In this document: in pieces, positions 1-9,024 of the stretch | How the letters are laid out: each line of letters starts with the position of its first letter | Numbering within the stretch: the stretch's first letter is position 1 | NCBI RefSeq assembly: GCF_035984655.1 | Contig: NZ_JAXCHT010000010.1 | Location: 1 to 64,000, forward strand | Origin: Actimicrobium sp035984655 | GTDB taxonomy: Bacteria > Pseudomonadota > Gammaproteobacteria > Burkholderiales > Burkholderiaceae_D | DNA: 64,000 nucleotides | Direction of reading: 5' to 3' | Notes under the pieces: generated by a model | The model's input: only the letters and a program-made list of their open reading frames with translations | Database searches by the model: none | Told to the model about the DNA's origin: nothing | Position numbers and translations under genes: made by a program

Positions 1-176
1 GTGTCTGCAGCAACCGAAGTCACCGCAGTGCATTTCCATCAAGTGCCCACACTTATCGGCTGTTAATTGTTAAAGAACTTCTACCGCACTCCGTACCGGC
101 TTCGATCAACTGCACCGACCGCCGCTACTTCATGCACCAGACAAAGCGTTTTGTTTGTCTGCAGCGGAGAGATGAG
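1..176 (-). other. rRNA operon leader (transcribed leftward, 16S outside window)
   Basis: Read on the minus strand, this stretch carries GTTCTTTAACAAT (positions 78 to 66), which matches the boxA antitermination element found in rRNA leaders. It is followed by ACAGCCGATAAGTGTGGGC, a sequence I recall from rRNA operon leaders and spacers of Burkholderiales. It lies about 90 bases downstream of a strong sigma-70 promoter (177-205). No mature 16S sequence is present, so the 16S gene should begin beyond the left edge. That the operon is rRNA is inference from boxA, the promoter strength and remembered leader sequence. Confidence 0.7.
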
Positions 177-205
177 ATTATGCTGCTTTGCTACCCAGTC
201 GTCAA
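177..205 (-). promoter_or_regulatory. rRNA-type sigma-70 promoter
   Basis: On the minus strand, TTGACG (205-200) is separated by exactly 17 bases from CATAAT (182-177). Transcription would start near 169 and run leftward through the boxA leader. The near-consensus hexamers and optimal spacing fit a strong rRNA P1 promoter. It is divergent from the prkA operon. Confidence 0.7.
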
Positions 206-836
206 CCCCTTTCGCTACCCAATTTCGCACCGTACCGCGTAACAAAACCAGACAACAAACCGACCAGCACCACAACCTCTTCTTGCCCGCCTTTCGACGG
301 GAGCCGAACAATAGCAAGAGTATGGGGCGGATGGCAAGCAGTTTCGATCGATCGATCTCGGCACGCAAAATCTACATCTTCAGGAATATTTTGCACCTCG
401 GTTTGACGAACATTCCCGCATCCAGGATTCCGGTTCAAGCCCGAAGAAATTCGTGTCCTTTTCCGCCAGCCAATTTCGCCCGTTCGAAGCCATGGATTGA
501 TGCGGTCGCCGCTCAATTGAGCGAGTTAGGTTGCTGCCAACCTGTTGGGAAAATGCACTCAGCGGCGCATCAACAATTGATGGCGTTTCGATCGCAATTT
601 GAGCCATTGCTTCAGCCATGGAGCGGCAACTTCGTGGGTCGCTCGTACAGTTCTGGCGACGCCTTGAAAGCAATGCTTAGTCATGCGTCAAGAAACCGAG
701 AAGCAAATTTTTCTGTCGCAGAAAGAAAGGACACATCACCTTTGAACTGCGCGTATTATTTAATCACGCTCAAGAAAGTCCTCCGACGCGCTCCTGAGAA
801 TTTTCTGCTTGTGGCCTAACCTCAAAGGAAATTTTG
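206..836. other. Intergenic region between the rRNA promoter and prkA
   Basis: About 630 bases with no gene I can support. Open frames cross it, but they run into the rRNA promoter, lack good ribosome binding sites and resemble no family I know. A perfect inverted repeat AGGTTG-CTGC-CAACCT lies at 528-543 without a following T-run. The stretch must hold the prkA promoter, since prkA is first in its operon, but I see no convincing sigma-70 pair. PrkA operons elsewhere are often stress-controlled, so a non-sigma-70 promoter is possible. Confidence 0.5.
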
Positions 837-2759
837 ATGAAAATCTTTGACAACTACGCAGCTCGATACGAAAGAACACGGGAGGACGAGTTCTCCCTGC
901 AACAGTACTTGGATTTATGCAAACGTGACCGCCTGACGTACGCCACTGCAGCGGAGCGCATGCTCGCGGCGATCGGCGACCCGGAGCTGGTTGACACACG
1001 AAACGACACCCGTCTGTCACGCATCTTCGCCAACAAGGTCATCAAAATCTATCCGGCATTTCGTGAGTTCTACGGCACTGAGGAAGTGATCGAACAGGTC
1101 GTGTCCTACTTTCGCCACGCAGCGCAAGGACTGGAAGAACGCAAACAAATCTTGTATCTGCTCGGTCCGGTTGGTGGCGGCAAATCGTCGATCGCGGAGA
1201 AGTTGAAATCGCTGATGGAGAAGGTGCCGTTCTATGCGATCAAGGGATCTCCCGTCAACGAATGCCCGCTTGGGCTGTTCAACGAAGACGAGGACGGGGC
1301 AATTCTCGAAGAAGAGTACGGCATACCCCGACGGTACCTTCGCACCATCCCAAGCCCATGGGCGGTCAAGCGCCTCGAAGAGATGAACGGAGACATCAAT
1401 CAGTTCCGGGTCGTTCGCAGATATCCCTCCATTCTCAAGCAAATCGCGATTTCCAAGACTGAGCCCGGCGATGAGAATAATCAGGATATTTCATCACTTG
1501 TCGGGAAGGTGGACATCCGAAAACTGGAAGAATATGCGCAGGACGACCCGGACGCATATAGCTATTCGGGGGGATTGTGTCTGGCAAACCAGGGATTGAT
1601 GGAATTCGTGGAGATGTTCAAGGCACCAATCAAGGTTCTTCATCCCCTCCTGACCGCAACCCAAGAAGGGAATTTCAAGGGCACCGAGGGCTTCGGTGCG
1701 ATCCCCTTTGACGGCATAATCTTGGCGCATTCAAACGAGTCCGAATGGAAGACATTCAAGAACAACAAGAACAATGAAGCTTTTCTCGATCGAATTTATA
1801 TCGTCAAGGTCCCGTACTGCCTTCGTGTAACAGACGAGACCAAGATCTACGAAAAATTGCTGCGAAACTCGTCGCTGGCGCAAGCCCCATGCGCTCCCGG
1901 AACGCTCAAAATGATGGCGCAGTTTGCGATCCTTTCGCGACTTGCGGAACCAGAAAATTCAAGTATTTTCAGCAAGATGTTGATTTACGATGGCGAGAAC
2001 CTGAAGGACACCGATCCAAAGGCGAAATCCATGCACGAGTACACGGATTATGCTGGCGTCGATGAGGGCATGAACGGCCTGTCAACACGCTTTGCCTTCA
2101 AGATTCTTTCCAAGGTTTTCAATTTCGACACCACGGAAGTGGCTGCCAATCCAGTGCACCTATTGTATGTGCTTGAACAACAGGTTGAGCGCGAACAATT
2201 TCCGCCTGAAATTGAACAAAAATATTTTGCCTACATCAAAGAGCACCTGGCACAGCGTTATGTCGAGTTCATTGGCAAGGAAATACAAACGGCGTATCTC
2301 GAAAGCTACTCCGAGTACGGCCAGAATATTTTTGACCGGTATGTGACTTTTGCAGATTTCTGGATTCAGGATCAGGAATTCCGGGACCCGGACACGGGCG
2401 AAAGTTTTGACCGGAACTCGTTAAATCAGGAACTGGAAAAAATAGAGAAGCCGGCTGGGATATCAAACCCAAAAGATTTTCGGAACGAGATTGTTAATTT
2501 TGTACTGCGCGCCAGGGCGCAGAACAGCGGGAAAAATCCGGCATGGACCAGTTACGAGAAACTCCGTACGGTCATCGAAAAGAAAATGTTTTCGAATACG
2601 GAGGAACTGCTGCCTGTCATTTCCTTCAATGCGAAGGGCAGCGCTGATGACGCCAACAAGCATCAGGAGTTTGTCGCAAGAATGGTTGAAAAGGGATACA
2701 CAGCGAAGCAGGTCCGGTTGCTGTGCGAGTGGTATTTGCGGGTACGAAAATCATCTTGA
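837..2759 (+). CDS. prkA: PrkA family serine protein kinase
   Basis: 640-residue PrkA/YeaG protein. The N-terminal part is an AAA-like PrkA domain with Walker A GPVGGGKS near residue 114. The C-terminal part is the kinase-like region. Its start, MKIFDNYAARYERTREDEF, resembles E. coli YeaG, and the length matches that family (about 640). I chose ATG 837, seven bases after AAAGGA (824-829), over the TTG one codon upstream. It is the first gene of prkA-yeaH-spoVR, a conserved trio linked in enterobacteria to stationary-phase and nitrogen-starvation survival. Base composition here is visibly more AT-rich than the rest of the window. Confidence 0.95.
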   Translation: MKIFDNYAARYERTREDEFSLQQYLDLCKRDRLTYATAAERMLAAIGDPELVDTRNDTRLSRIFANKVIKIYPAFREFYGTEEVIEQVVSYFRHAAQGLEERKQILYLLGPVGGGKSSIAEKLKSLMEKVPFYAIKGSPVNECPLGLFNEDEDGAILEEEYGIPRRYLRTIPSPWAVKRLEEMNGDINQFRVVRRYPSILKQIAISKTEPGDENNQDISSLVGKVDIRKLEEYAQDDPDAYSYSGGLCLANQGLMEFVEMFKAPIKVLHPLLTATQEGNFKGTEGFGAIPFDGIILAHSNESEWKTFKNNKNNEAFLDRIYIVKVPYCLRVTDETKIYEKLLRNSSLAQAPCAPGTLKMMAQFAILSRLAEPENSSIFSKMLIYDGENLKDTDPKAKSMHEYTDYAGVDEGMNGLSTRFAFKILSKVFNFDTTEVAANPVHLLYVLEQQVEREQFPPEIEQKYFAYIKEHLAQRYVEFIGKEIQTAYLESYSEYGQNIFDRYVTFADFWIQDQEFRDPDTGESFDRNSLNQELEKIEKPAGISNPKDFRNEIVNFVLRARAQNSGKNPAWTSYEKLRTVIEKKMFSNTEELLPVISFNAKGSADDANKHQEFVARMVEKGYTAKQVRLLCEWYLRVRKSS

Positions 2760-2830
2760 CGTCTGCGCCTTGCATGTCGTCGGTGTCAGTAATAGCCGCC
2801 TTGAAATAAGATCATTTGCAGGAGTGCATT

Positions 2831-4099
2831 TTGGTTCATCTTATCGATAGACGTTTGCAGGGGAAGAATAAATCTGCGGTGAATCGCGAGCGCTTTCTTC
2901 GACGCTACAAAAGTCAGATCAAGGACGCGGTCACGCGGTCAATCAAGGGGCGCTCCATTACTGATATGGAGAGCGGTGAGAAAGTTTCGATTCCGGTCAA
3001 GGACGTAAATGAGCCAAATTTCGGCCACGCCCATGGGGGAGTATGGGAAACGGTACGCCCAGGAAATCGGGAATATTTAAAGGGTGATGAAGTCGAGCGT
3101 CCAGAAGGCGGCGCTGGCTCGGGGCAGGGAAAAGCCGGCAACAGCGATCAAACTGGCGAGGACGATTTCATGTTCGAGCTTACCAAAGAAGAATTCATGA
3201 ATTACTTCTTTGAAGACCTTGAATTGCCTAACCTCGTAAAGACGCAACTCACCTCGACGAAGGACTTCAAATCTGCCCGTGCCGGATACAACATGTCGGG
3301 TACGCCTTCAAATATCCATGTCCTGCGTTCATTGCGTGGTGCATTGGGTCGGCGTATTGCAGTGGGTGGTGCGTCGCGCAAACTGTTGCGTGCCGCAGAG
3401 TCCGAGCTTGAGCAGCTGGAGGATGCGAGGCCTCGTAACGATTTACGCATCGCAGAGTTGAAACGGGAGATTCATCATTTGCGCACCCGGCTACTGGCGA
3501 TTCCGTTTATTGATCCCTTCGACTTGCGCTATAGCAATCGAATAAAAGTTCCGAAACCCTCCAGCCAGGCTGTGATGTTCTGCATCATGGATGTATCTGG
3601 CTCGATGGATGAGCAGAAAAAGGACACCGCGAAGCGGTTCTTTATTCTCCTCTACCTATTCTTGACACGCGCTTATGAAAAAATCGACGTCGTATTCATT
3701 CGGCATCACATCACAGCAATGGAAGTGGACGAACACGATTTTTTTCATTCGCGGGAGTCAGGTGGAACGGTGGTGTCTTCGGCCCTGCATCTACTTACCA
3801 AGATCATGCGAGAGCGCTACGCCAGCACTGATTGGAACAGCTATGTCGCACAGGCTTCCGATGGCGACAATTGGGACAGCGACTCCATCAATTGCCGGCG
3901 ACTCATGATCGAAACCGTCATGCCGGCGGTTCAGTACTATGCCTACGTTGAGATCACTGATGGCGCGCCTCAGAATCTTTGGCAGGAATATGCGCAAATT
4001 CCGGCCTACCATCGACACTTTGCGATGCAGAAAATAGCTTCTCCAACGGACATTTATCCAGTGTTTCGCGAGCTGTTTCGCAAACAGGTGAAGCGATGA
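2831..4099 (+). CDS. yeaH: YeaH/YhbH family protein (UPF0229)
   Basis: 422-residue protein of the YeaH family, with a von Willebrand A-like segment containing the metal-site motif MDVSGSMD near residue 255. TTG 2831 is the best start: AGGAG at 2820-2824 sits six bases upstream, and the resulting N-terminus MVHLIDRRLQGKNKS aligns with E. coli YeaH (MTWFIDRRLNGKNKS). A longer reading from TTG 2816 would include the ribosome binding site. It lies 71 bases after prkA and its stop overlaps the spoVR start. Its molecular function is unknown. It is consistently found with PrkA and SpoVR, suggesting one stress-response module. Confidence 0.93.
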   Translation: MVHLIDRRLQGKNKSAVNRERFLRRYKSQIKDAVTRSIKGRSITDMESGEKVSIPVKDVNEPNFGHAHGGVWETVRPGNREYLKGDEVERPEGGAGSGQGKAGNSDQTGEDDFMFELTKEEFMNYFFEDLELPNLVKTQLTSTKDFKSARAGYNMSGTPSNIHVLRSLRGALGRRIAVGGASRKLLRAAESELEQLEDARPRNDLRIAELKREIHHLRTRLLAIPFIDPFDLRYSNRIKVPKPSSQAVMFCIMDVSGSMDEQKKDTAKRFFILLYLFLTRAYEKIDVVFIRHHITAMEVDEHDFFHSRESGGTVVSSALHLLTKIMRERYASTDWNSYVAQASDGDNWDSDSINCRRLMIETVMPAVQYYAYVEITDGAPQNLWQEYAQIPAYHRHFAMQKIASPTDIYPVFRELFRKQVKR

Positions 4100-5637
4100 A
4101 CCGCAAAGCTGACGTTGCCCACGTGGCCCCCTACAAATTGCCCGAACAGTCAGAATGGACCTTCGAGTTAATTGATCGGATTCATGACGAAATTCGCAGG
4201 GTTGCGGGAAATTTCGGGCTTGACACCTATACCAACCAATTGGAGATCATCAGTGCAGAGCAGATGATGGACGCCTATGCGTCAGTTGGCATGCCCGTTT
4301 CATATCATCACTGGTCATTTGGAAAACATTTCCTCTCCACGGAAAAAGGCTATCGCCGAGGGCAGATGGGATTAGCCTACGAAATCGTCATCAATTCGGA
4401 TCCATGCATTGCCTATTTGATGGAGGAAAACAGCTTGACCATGCAGGCTCTGGTCATCGCGCACGCCGCCTATGGCCACAATTCCTTCTTTAAGGGAAAT
4501 TATCTGTTCCGTGCCTGGACAGACGCGGAGGCCATTGTTGATTACATGTTGTTTGCGCGAAATTACATTGCCGAATGTGAGCGTCGTCATGGCATCGAAG
4601 CTGTTGAATTGATTCTTGACTCATGTCATGCGCTGCAAAATTATGGCGTTGATCGCTATAAACGCCCGGCAAAACTGTCGCTTGAAAAAGAGTACGCGCG
4701 CCAAGAGGAGCGCGAGGCGTATTTGCAGTCGCAAGTAAACCACCTGTGGCGCACCCTTCCGCGACGCGAAGAGGAAGAGGCCGACAAATTGCCTGCCCGC
4801 TTCCCATCAGAACCGCAGGAGAATTTGCTCTATTTCATTGAAAAATACGCGCCTCTGCTGGAGCCTTGGGAGCGGGAAATCGTGCGAATCACAAGGAAGA
4901 TCTCGCAGTATTTTCATCCGCAACGCCAGACGCAGGTAATGAACGAGGGTTGGGCGACCTTCTGGCACGACACGATACTGAACCAACTCTACGATGAGGG
5001 CGTGGTCGGGAATGGCTTCATGATGGAATTTCTTCAGAGCCATACGAATGTCATCTATCAACCATCAATTCACAGTCCCTACTTCAATGGCATAAACCCC
5101 TATGCCCTGGGTTTTGCAATGATGCGCGATATCCGGAGAATTTGTGAAAGCCCCACTGAGGAGGACCGACAATGGTTTCCCGACATCGCAGGCAGCGATT
5201 GGCGCATTGCGTTGGACTTCGCGATGCGCAACTTCAAGGATGAAAGCTTTATTGCCCAATACTTGTCACCAAAACTGATTCGTGACTTCCATTTCTTTGC
5301 GGTTCTGGACGATGACAAGGAAGACAAGTTGCAGATTTCAGCGATTCACGACGAAGCGGGATATCGCCATGTTCGGCAACGCCTTGCAAATCAATACAAT
5401 CTCGGTGACAGGGAACCAAATATTCAGGTTTGGGCGGTTGACACCCATGGCGATCGCGCACTCACGCTTCGGCATGCGCAATTTCAGCGCCGCCCGCTCA
5501 ATCAACAGGCTGATGAGGTGCTGAAACATGTGGCGCGGTTGTGGGGATTTGACGTACATCTGGAGACAGTCTCCCCGGATGGAAAGCTGATCAGCACATT
5601 GAATTGCAAGGCGGAAAAAAGGCACAGAAAAAACTAG
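4096..5637 (+). CDS. spoVR: SpoVR family protein
   Basis: 513-residue SpoVR/YcgB family member. It starts at ATG 4096, which overlaps the yeaH stop as ATGA, so translation is probably coupled. Family-typical stretches include VSYHHWSFGKHF (about residues 74-85) and NEGWATFWHDTI (about 283-294). SpoVR was named for a role in the Bacillus spore cortex, but most proteobacterial copies belong to non-spore-formers and their biochemical role is unknown. Length fits the family (about 500-520). It is the last gene of the operon. Only 38 bases separate it from the convergent MerR gene, and I see no strong terminator there. Confidence 0.95.
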   Translation: MNRKADVAHVAPYKLPEQSEWTFELIDRIHDEIRRVAGNFGLDTYTNQLEIISAEQMMDAYASVGMPVSYHHWSFGKHFLSTEKGYRRGQMGLAYEIVINSDPCIAYLMEENSLTMQALVIAHAAYGHNSFFKGNYLFRAWTDAEAIVDYMLFARNYIAECERRHGIEAVELILDSCHALQNYGVDRYKRPAKLSLEKEYARQEEREAYLQSQVNHLWRTLPRREEEEADKLPARFPSEPQENLLYFIEKYAPLLEPWEREIVRITRKISQYFHPQRQTQVMNEGWATFWHDTILNQLYDEGVVGNGFMMEFLQSHTNVIYQPSIHSPYFNGINPYALGFAMMRDIRRICESPTEEDRQWFPDIAGSDWRIALDFAMRNFKDESFIAQYLSPKLIRDFHFFAVLDDDKEDKLQISAIHDEAGYRHVRQRLANQYNLGDREPNIQVWAVDTHGDRALTLRHAQFQRRPLNQQADEVLKHVARLWGFDVHLETVSPDGKLISTLNCKAEKRHRKN

Positions 5638-5675
5638 AGAGCTTTCAACCCATTCGACCGGGGTGTTGAGACAGA

Positions 5676-6065
5676 CTACTTTTTCAGCAAGCCGAGAATT
5701 TCAAAAAGCTCGGCCCGAATTTCAGAAAAACGCATGTCCACCAATCCGCTTTCGTCGATCCCTTCGGCGCCCGCATCGAGGCCAGTAATTCGGGAATCAA
5801 GCTTGTTGCGGGCGCCACTGATCGTAAAGCCTTGCTCATAAAGAAGCTCGCGAATACGCCGAATCAAAAGCACCTCGTGGTGCTGATAATACCGTCGGTT
5901 TCCCCGGCGCTTGACCGGCTTAAGCTGGGTAAATTCCTGCTCCCAATAACGCAGCACATGCGGTTTAACGCCACATAATTCGCTGACTTCGCCAATCGTG
6001 AAATAGCGCTTTGCGGGGATCAGTGGGAGTACGATCAGGTCGGACTTATTGGAGCGGTCGTTCAT
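5676..6065 (-). CDS. MerR family transcriptional regulator
   Basis: 129-residue small MerR protein. The winged-helix DNA-binding part spans about residues 18-90, with FTIGEVSELCGVKPHVLRYW followed by the GNRRYY wing. There is no cysteine-rich effector-binding tail, so it is unlikely to be a classical metal sensor. The gene follows ihfA by nine bases on the same strand, a position conserved in many Betaproteobacteria after pheT-ihfA. It may therefore be co-transcribed with the translation block. Its target genes are unknown. Confidence 0.9.
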   Translation of the reverse strand: MNDRSNKSDLIVLPLIPAKRYFTIGEVSELCGVKPHVLRYWEQEFTQLKPVKRRGNRRYYQHHEVLLIRRIRELLYEQGFTISGARNKLDSRITGLDAGAEGIDESGLVDMRFSEIRAELFEILGLLKK

Positions 6066-6074
6066 TGGATCGGA

Positions 6075-6488
6075 TTAGGCAACGCTTACCAGTGATTCAG
6101 TGCTCGAATTTTCGACCATCCCTTTGAGCTTCTGACTGGCATGAAAGGTGACGACTCGTCGTGCGGTTATAGGGATCTCTTCGCCCGTCTTCGGGTTCCT
6201 GCCGGGGCGTTGCGGTTTGTCCCGCAATTGAAAATTTCCAAAACCAGAGAGCTTGACGGCTTCACCACGCTCGAGCGCATTCCGAATTTCATCAAAAAAG
6301 GTTTCGACCATATCCTTTGCTTCACGCTTGTTCAGACCGACCTGCTCGAACAACAGCTCAGCAAGTTCCGCCTTCGTCAGTGTAGGAAGCTCACCCTCGG
6401 CCTGTGTGCGAATCTGGGCCTCCAGCATTGCGCGGGTGAGATCAGCACTCAAGACAGACTGAAATTCTGCAGAGTTAACGTCGTTCAT
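6075..6488 (-). CDS. ihfA: Integration host factor subunit alpha
   Basis: 137-residue HU/IHF family protein, the alpha subunit of the DNA-bending heterodimer IHF. The conserved arm RPGRNPKTGEEIPITARRV lies near residues 94-112, and VKLSGFGNF precedes it. E. coli IhfA is 99 residues. This one carries an extra ~35-residue N-terminus before LTKAELAELLFEQVG. I kept ATG 6488; an internal ATG would give a shorter form. It lies 20 bases after pheT, as in E. coli, where ihfA follows pheT. Confidence 0.95.
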   Translation of the reverse strand: MNDVNSAEFQSVLSADLTRAMLEAQIRTQAEGELPTLTKAELAELLFEQVGLNKREAKDMVETFFDEIRNALERGEAVKLSGFGNFQLRDKPQRPGRNPKTGEEIPITARRVVTFHASQKLKGMVENSSTESLVSVA

Positions 6489-6508
6489 GATTTTGCTCCC
6501 GGCCTGCT

Positions 6509-8938
6509 CTATGTACGCAATCTTGCGCCATGCTTCTTATCGACGGCAGAGAGAAACGCAGACATGGCGGCGTCAACTCTTTCGTCCTGCAATGTACTTT
6601 GAGTATCTTGTAACGTGAATCGGAATGCAAGACTTTTCTGGCCGTATGGCAATCCTGCGCCGCGATATTCATCAAATAAAACAATGGCTTGCAACACATT
6701 GCATACTGGGTTAGCGCGTTTTTGCTCGTTGAATTCGTCAATCAAAGTCTGAGCGGAAATGGCCTGATCGACAACAACTGCCAGGTCGCGCGTCACTGCC
6801 GGAAACCTGGAAATCTCCACAAATTCCGGCAACGAACGCTCCTGCAGAATTGCCGTATCGATTTCAAAGACCACCGGAGGCAATGGCAATTCATAGCGTT
6901 GCTGCAAACGTGGATGCAGCTCGCCAATGAACCCAACGTTCACGCCTTTAACCACTATGGTCGCCGAGCGCCCGGGGTGCAATGCCGGGTGCTGAGCTGG
7001 AACAAATTGCAGTGCATTCGGGGCCATCAGTGCTTCAAGGTCTGCTTTGATATCGAAATAGTCGACAGGTCGAGCAGCCAAACCCCATTGCTCATCACAC
7101 ACCGGGCCATAGGCCAGTGCCGACAGGCGCTTCGGTTGCGCGTAGCCGGCCACGCTCAGGGGGCCATCCACCACGGCGGAATCGCGCAAATACACCGCAC
7201 CAATCTCAAAGATTCGCACCCTGCTCACTTTACGATTGAGGTTATATTTAACATTGGCAACAAGACTGCCGATGAGCGTGGTCCGCATCACGCCAAGCTG
7301 GTTGGCAATCGGATTTCGCAGTTTAATTGGGGCGTCGTTGCCGGCAAAGTCGCGCTCCCAGGCTTCATCGACAAAACTGAAATTAATAACTTCCTGGTAA
7401 TCCATGTCAGCAATTTGACGCCGCACGGTAAACAGCGACCGGCTGGCTTCCGGTGCGATTAGCATGGCACTGGCGGCAACGGGAGGCAACGCCGGAATGT
7501 TTTCGAAGCCAAACACGCGCGCCACTTCTTCGATCAAATCTTCTTCGATTTCCATGTCGAACCGGAAGGAAGGTGGGGTCACCGCAAACAGCCCTGGTGT
7601 GTGCGAATACTGGAAACCCAGCCGGGAAAATATATCGGCAATCTCGGCGTCAACGAAGGGAACCCCAATTACCTTGCTGGCGCGTTCGGTACGCAGTGTC
7701 ACGGGGAGGCGCTTCGGCAAATCGAGTATTTGATCGGATACTGGTCCAACCTTCGTCTTGCCGGGTTGGCCACAAATTTCGATCAGTAACGCTGTGATAC
7801 GTTCGATGCTCGACACCGTTGTGGCGAAGTCAACCCCGCGTTCAAACCGATGGCCCGCATCGGTTGAGAAATTGAATCGTCGCGAGCGACCCTGGATGGC
7901 ACCTGGCCACCAGAAGGCAACCTCAAGATAAATGTCCTCGGTATCCAGCGATACCGACGTCGCATCCCCGCCCATGATGCCGGCGAGGGATTCCAGGGCA
8001 TGGTCATCGGCGATTACGCCGACCCATTCGTCGACCGCGACAGTATTGCCATTCAGCAGTTTCAGAGACTCGCCGGGCCGCCCCCAGCGAACCTGCAATC
8101 CGCCGTGAATTTTGGCAAGATCAAACACATGACTTGGTTGGCCGAGCTCAAGCATGACGAAATTGGAAATGTCGACCAATGCCGAAATCGACCGTTGCCC
8201 ACTGCGCTCAAGGCGTTGCTTCATCCAGTTGGGGGTTGGTGCGCGAGCATTCAGGCCGCGAATGACACGTCCGGAAAACCTGCCGCAGAGATCGGGAGCA
8301 GCAACCGTTACAGGCAATATCTCGTCGAGATCAACCGGCGCTTTTTCGTACGACGGCATGACCAGTGTCGTTCCGGTCAGCGCAGCGACTTCGCGCGCGA
8401 CTCCCAGTACGGACAGACAATCCGCCTTGTTTGGCGTTAATTTGATTGTGAACTTCAGGTCATTGAGTTGAAGATAGTCACGAACATTCTGGCCGACCGG
8501 CGCATCCTGCGGCAAATCAAGCAGTCCGCCTTGCTCCTCGGAGAGTTTGAGCTCTTTCGCGGAACACAGCATGCCCTGCGACTCGACGCCCCGCAACTGT
8601 CCGACCTTTATTTCAAAGACCTTGCCATCGTCGCCCGGTGGCAGCACCGCGCCAACCATGGCGCAAGCGACTTTCATTCCTGCCCGCACATTGGGCGCGC
8701 CGCAAACGATATTCAGTGGTGTACCACTGCCGACATCCACCTTGCAGACATTGAGCCGATCGGCATTTGGATGGCGCGCAAGCTCGAGGACGGCGCCAAC
8801 GACGACGTTGGAAAATGGAGGTGCAACCGGTTCGACACCCTCAACTTCAAGGCCCGACATGGTCAGCAAATGCGACAATTCATCCGAACTCATTGTCGGA
8901 TCCACCATCGTACGAAGCCAGCTTTCAGAGAATTGCAT
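6509..8938 (-). CDS. pheT: Phenylalanine--tRNA ligase subunit beta
   Basis: 809-residue beta subunit of the (alpha-beta)2 phenylalanyl-tRNA synthetase. It has an N-terminal tRNA-binding (EMAPII-like) domain at about residues 40-150, then the B3/B4 editing region, the B5 domain and a C-terminal ferredoxin-fold anticodon-binding domain (FPAVTRDLAVVVD near residue 715). Start is ATG 8938, giving MQFSESWLRTMVDP, the family N-terminus; an upstream ATG would add eleven unlikely residues. It lies 86 bases after pheS and is followed by ihfA. Confidence 0.97.
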   Translation of the reverse strand: MQFSESWLRTMVDPTMSSDELSHLLTMSGLEVEGVEPVAPPFSNVVVGAVLELARHPNADRLNVCKVDVGSGTPLNIVCGAPNVRAGMKVACAMVGAVLPPGDDGKVFEIKVGQLRGVESQGMLCSAKELKLSEEQGGLLDLPQDAPVGQNVRDYLQLNDLKFTIKLTPNKADCLSVLGVAREVAALTGTTLVMPSYEKAPVDLDEILPVTVAAPDLCGRFSGRVIRGLNARAPTPNWMKQRLERSGQRSISALVDISNFVMLELGQPSHVFDLAKIHGGLQVRWGRPGESLKLLNGNTVAVDEWVGVIADDHALESLAGIMGGDATSVSLDTEDIYLEVAFWWPGAIQGRSRRFNFSTDAGHRFERGVDFATTVSSIERITALLIEICGQPGKTKVGPVSDQILDLPKRLPVTLRTERASKVIGVPFVDAEIADIFSRLGFQYSHTPGLFAVTPPSFRFDMEIEEDLIEEVARVFGFENIPALPPVAASAMLIAPEASRSLFTVRRQIADMDYQEVINFSFVDEAWERDFAGNDAPIKLRNPIANQLGVMRTTLIGSLVANVKYNLNRKVSRVRIFEIGAVYLRDSAVVDGPLSVAGYAQPKRLSALAYGPVCDEQWGLAARPVDYFDIKADLEALMAPNALQFVPAQHPALHPGRSATIVVKGVNVGFIGELHPRLQQRYELPLPPVVFEIDTAILQERSLPEFVEISRFPAVTRDLAVVVDQAISAQTLIDEFNEQKRANPVCNVLQAIVLFDEYRGAGLPYGQKSLAFRFTLQDTQSTLQDERVDAAMSAFLSAVDKKHGARLRT

Positions 8939-9024
8939 GGAAATACCTTCAGGCGACACGCGTCGCATCAATCAGGCGGTATTTGGCAAATGACATGTCA
9001 TTCGCTGTTCCCGCGGCAGGTTTA

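Noticed and set aside
67..819. A 250-codon open frame in the region before prkA
   Set aside because: It covers the boxA leader and the rRNA promoter, has no ribosome binding site and no family-like sequence; competing frames of similar quality exist on the other strand.
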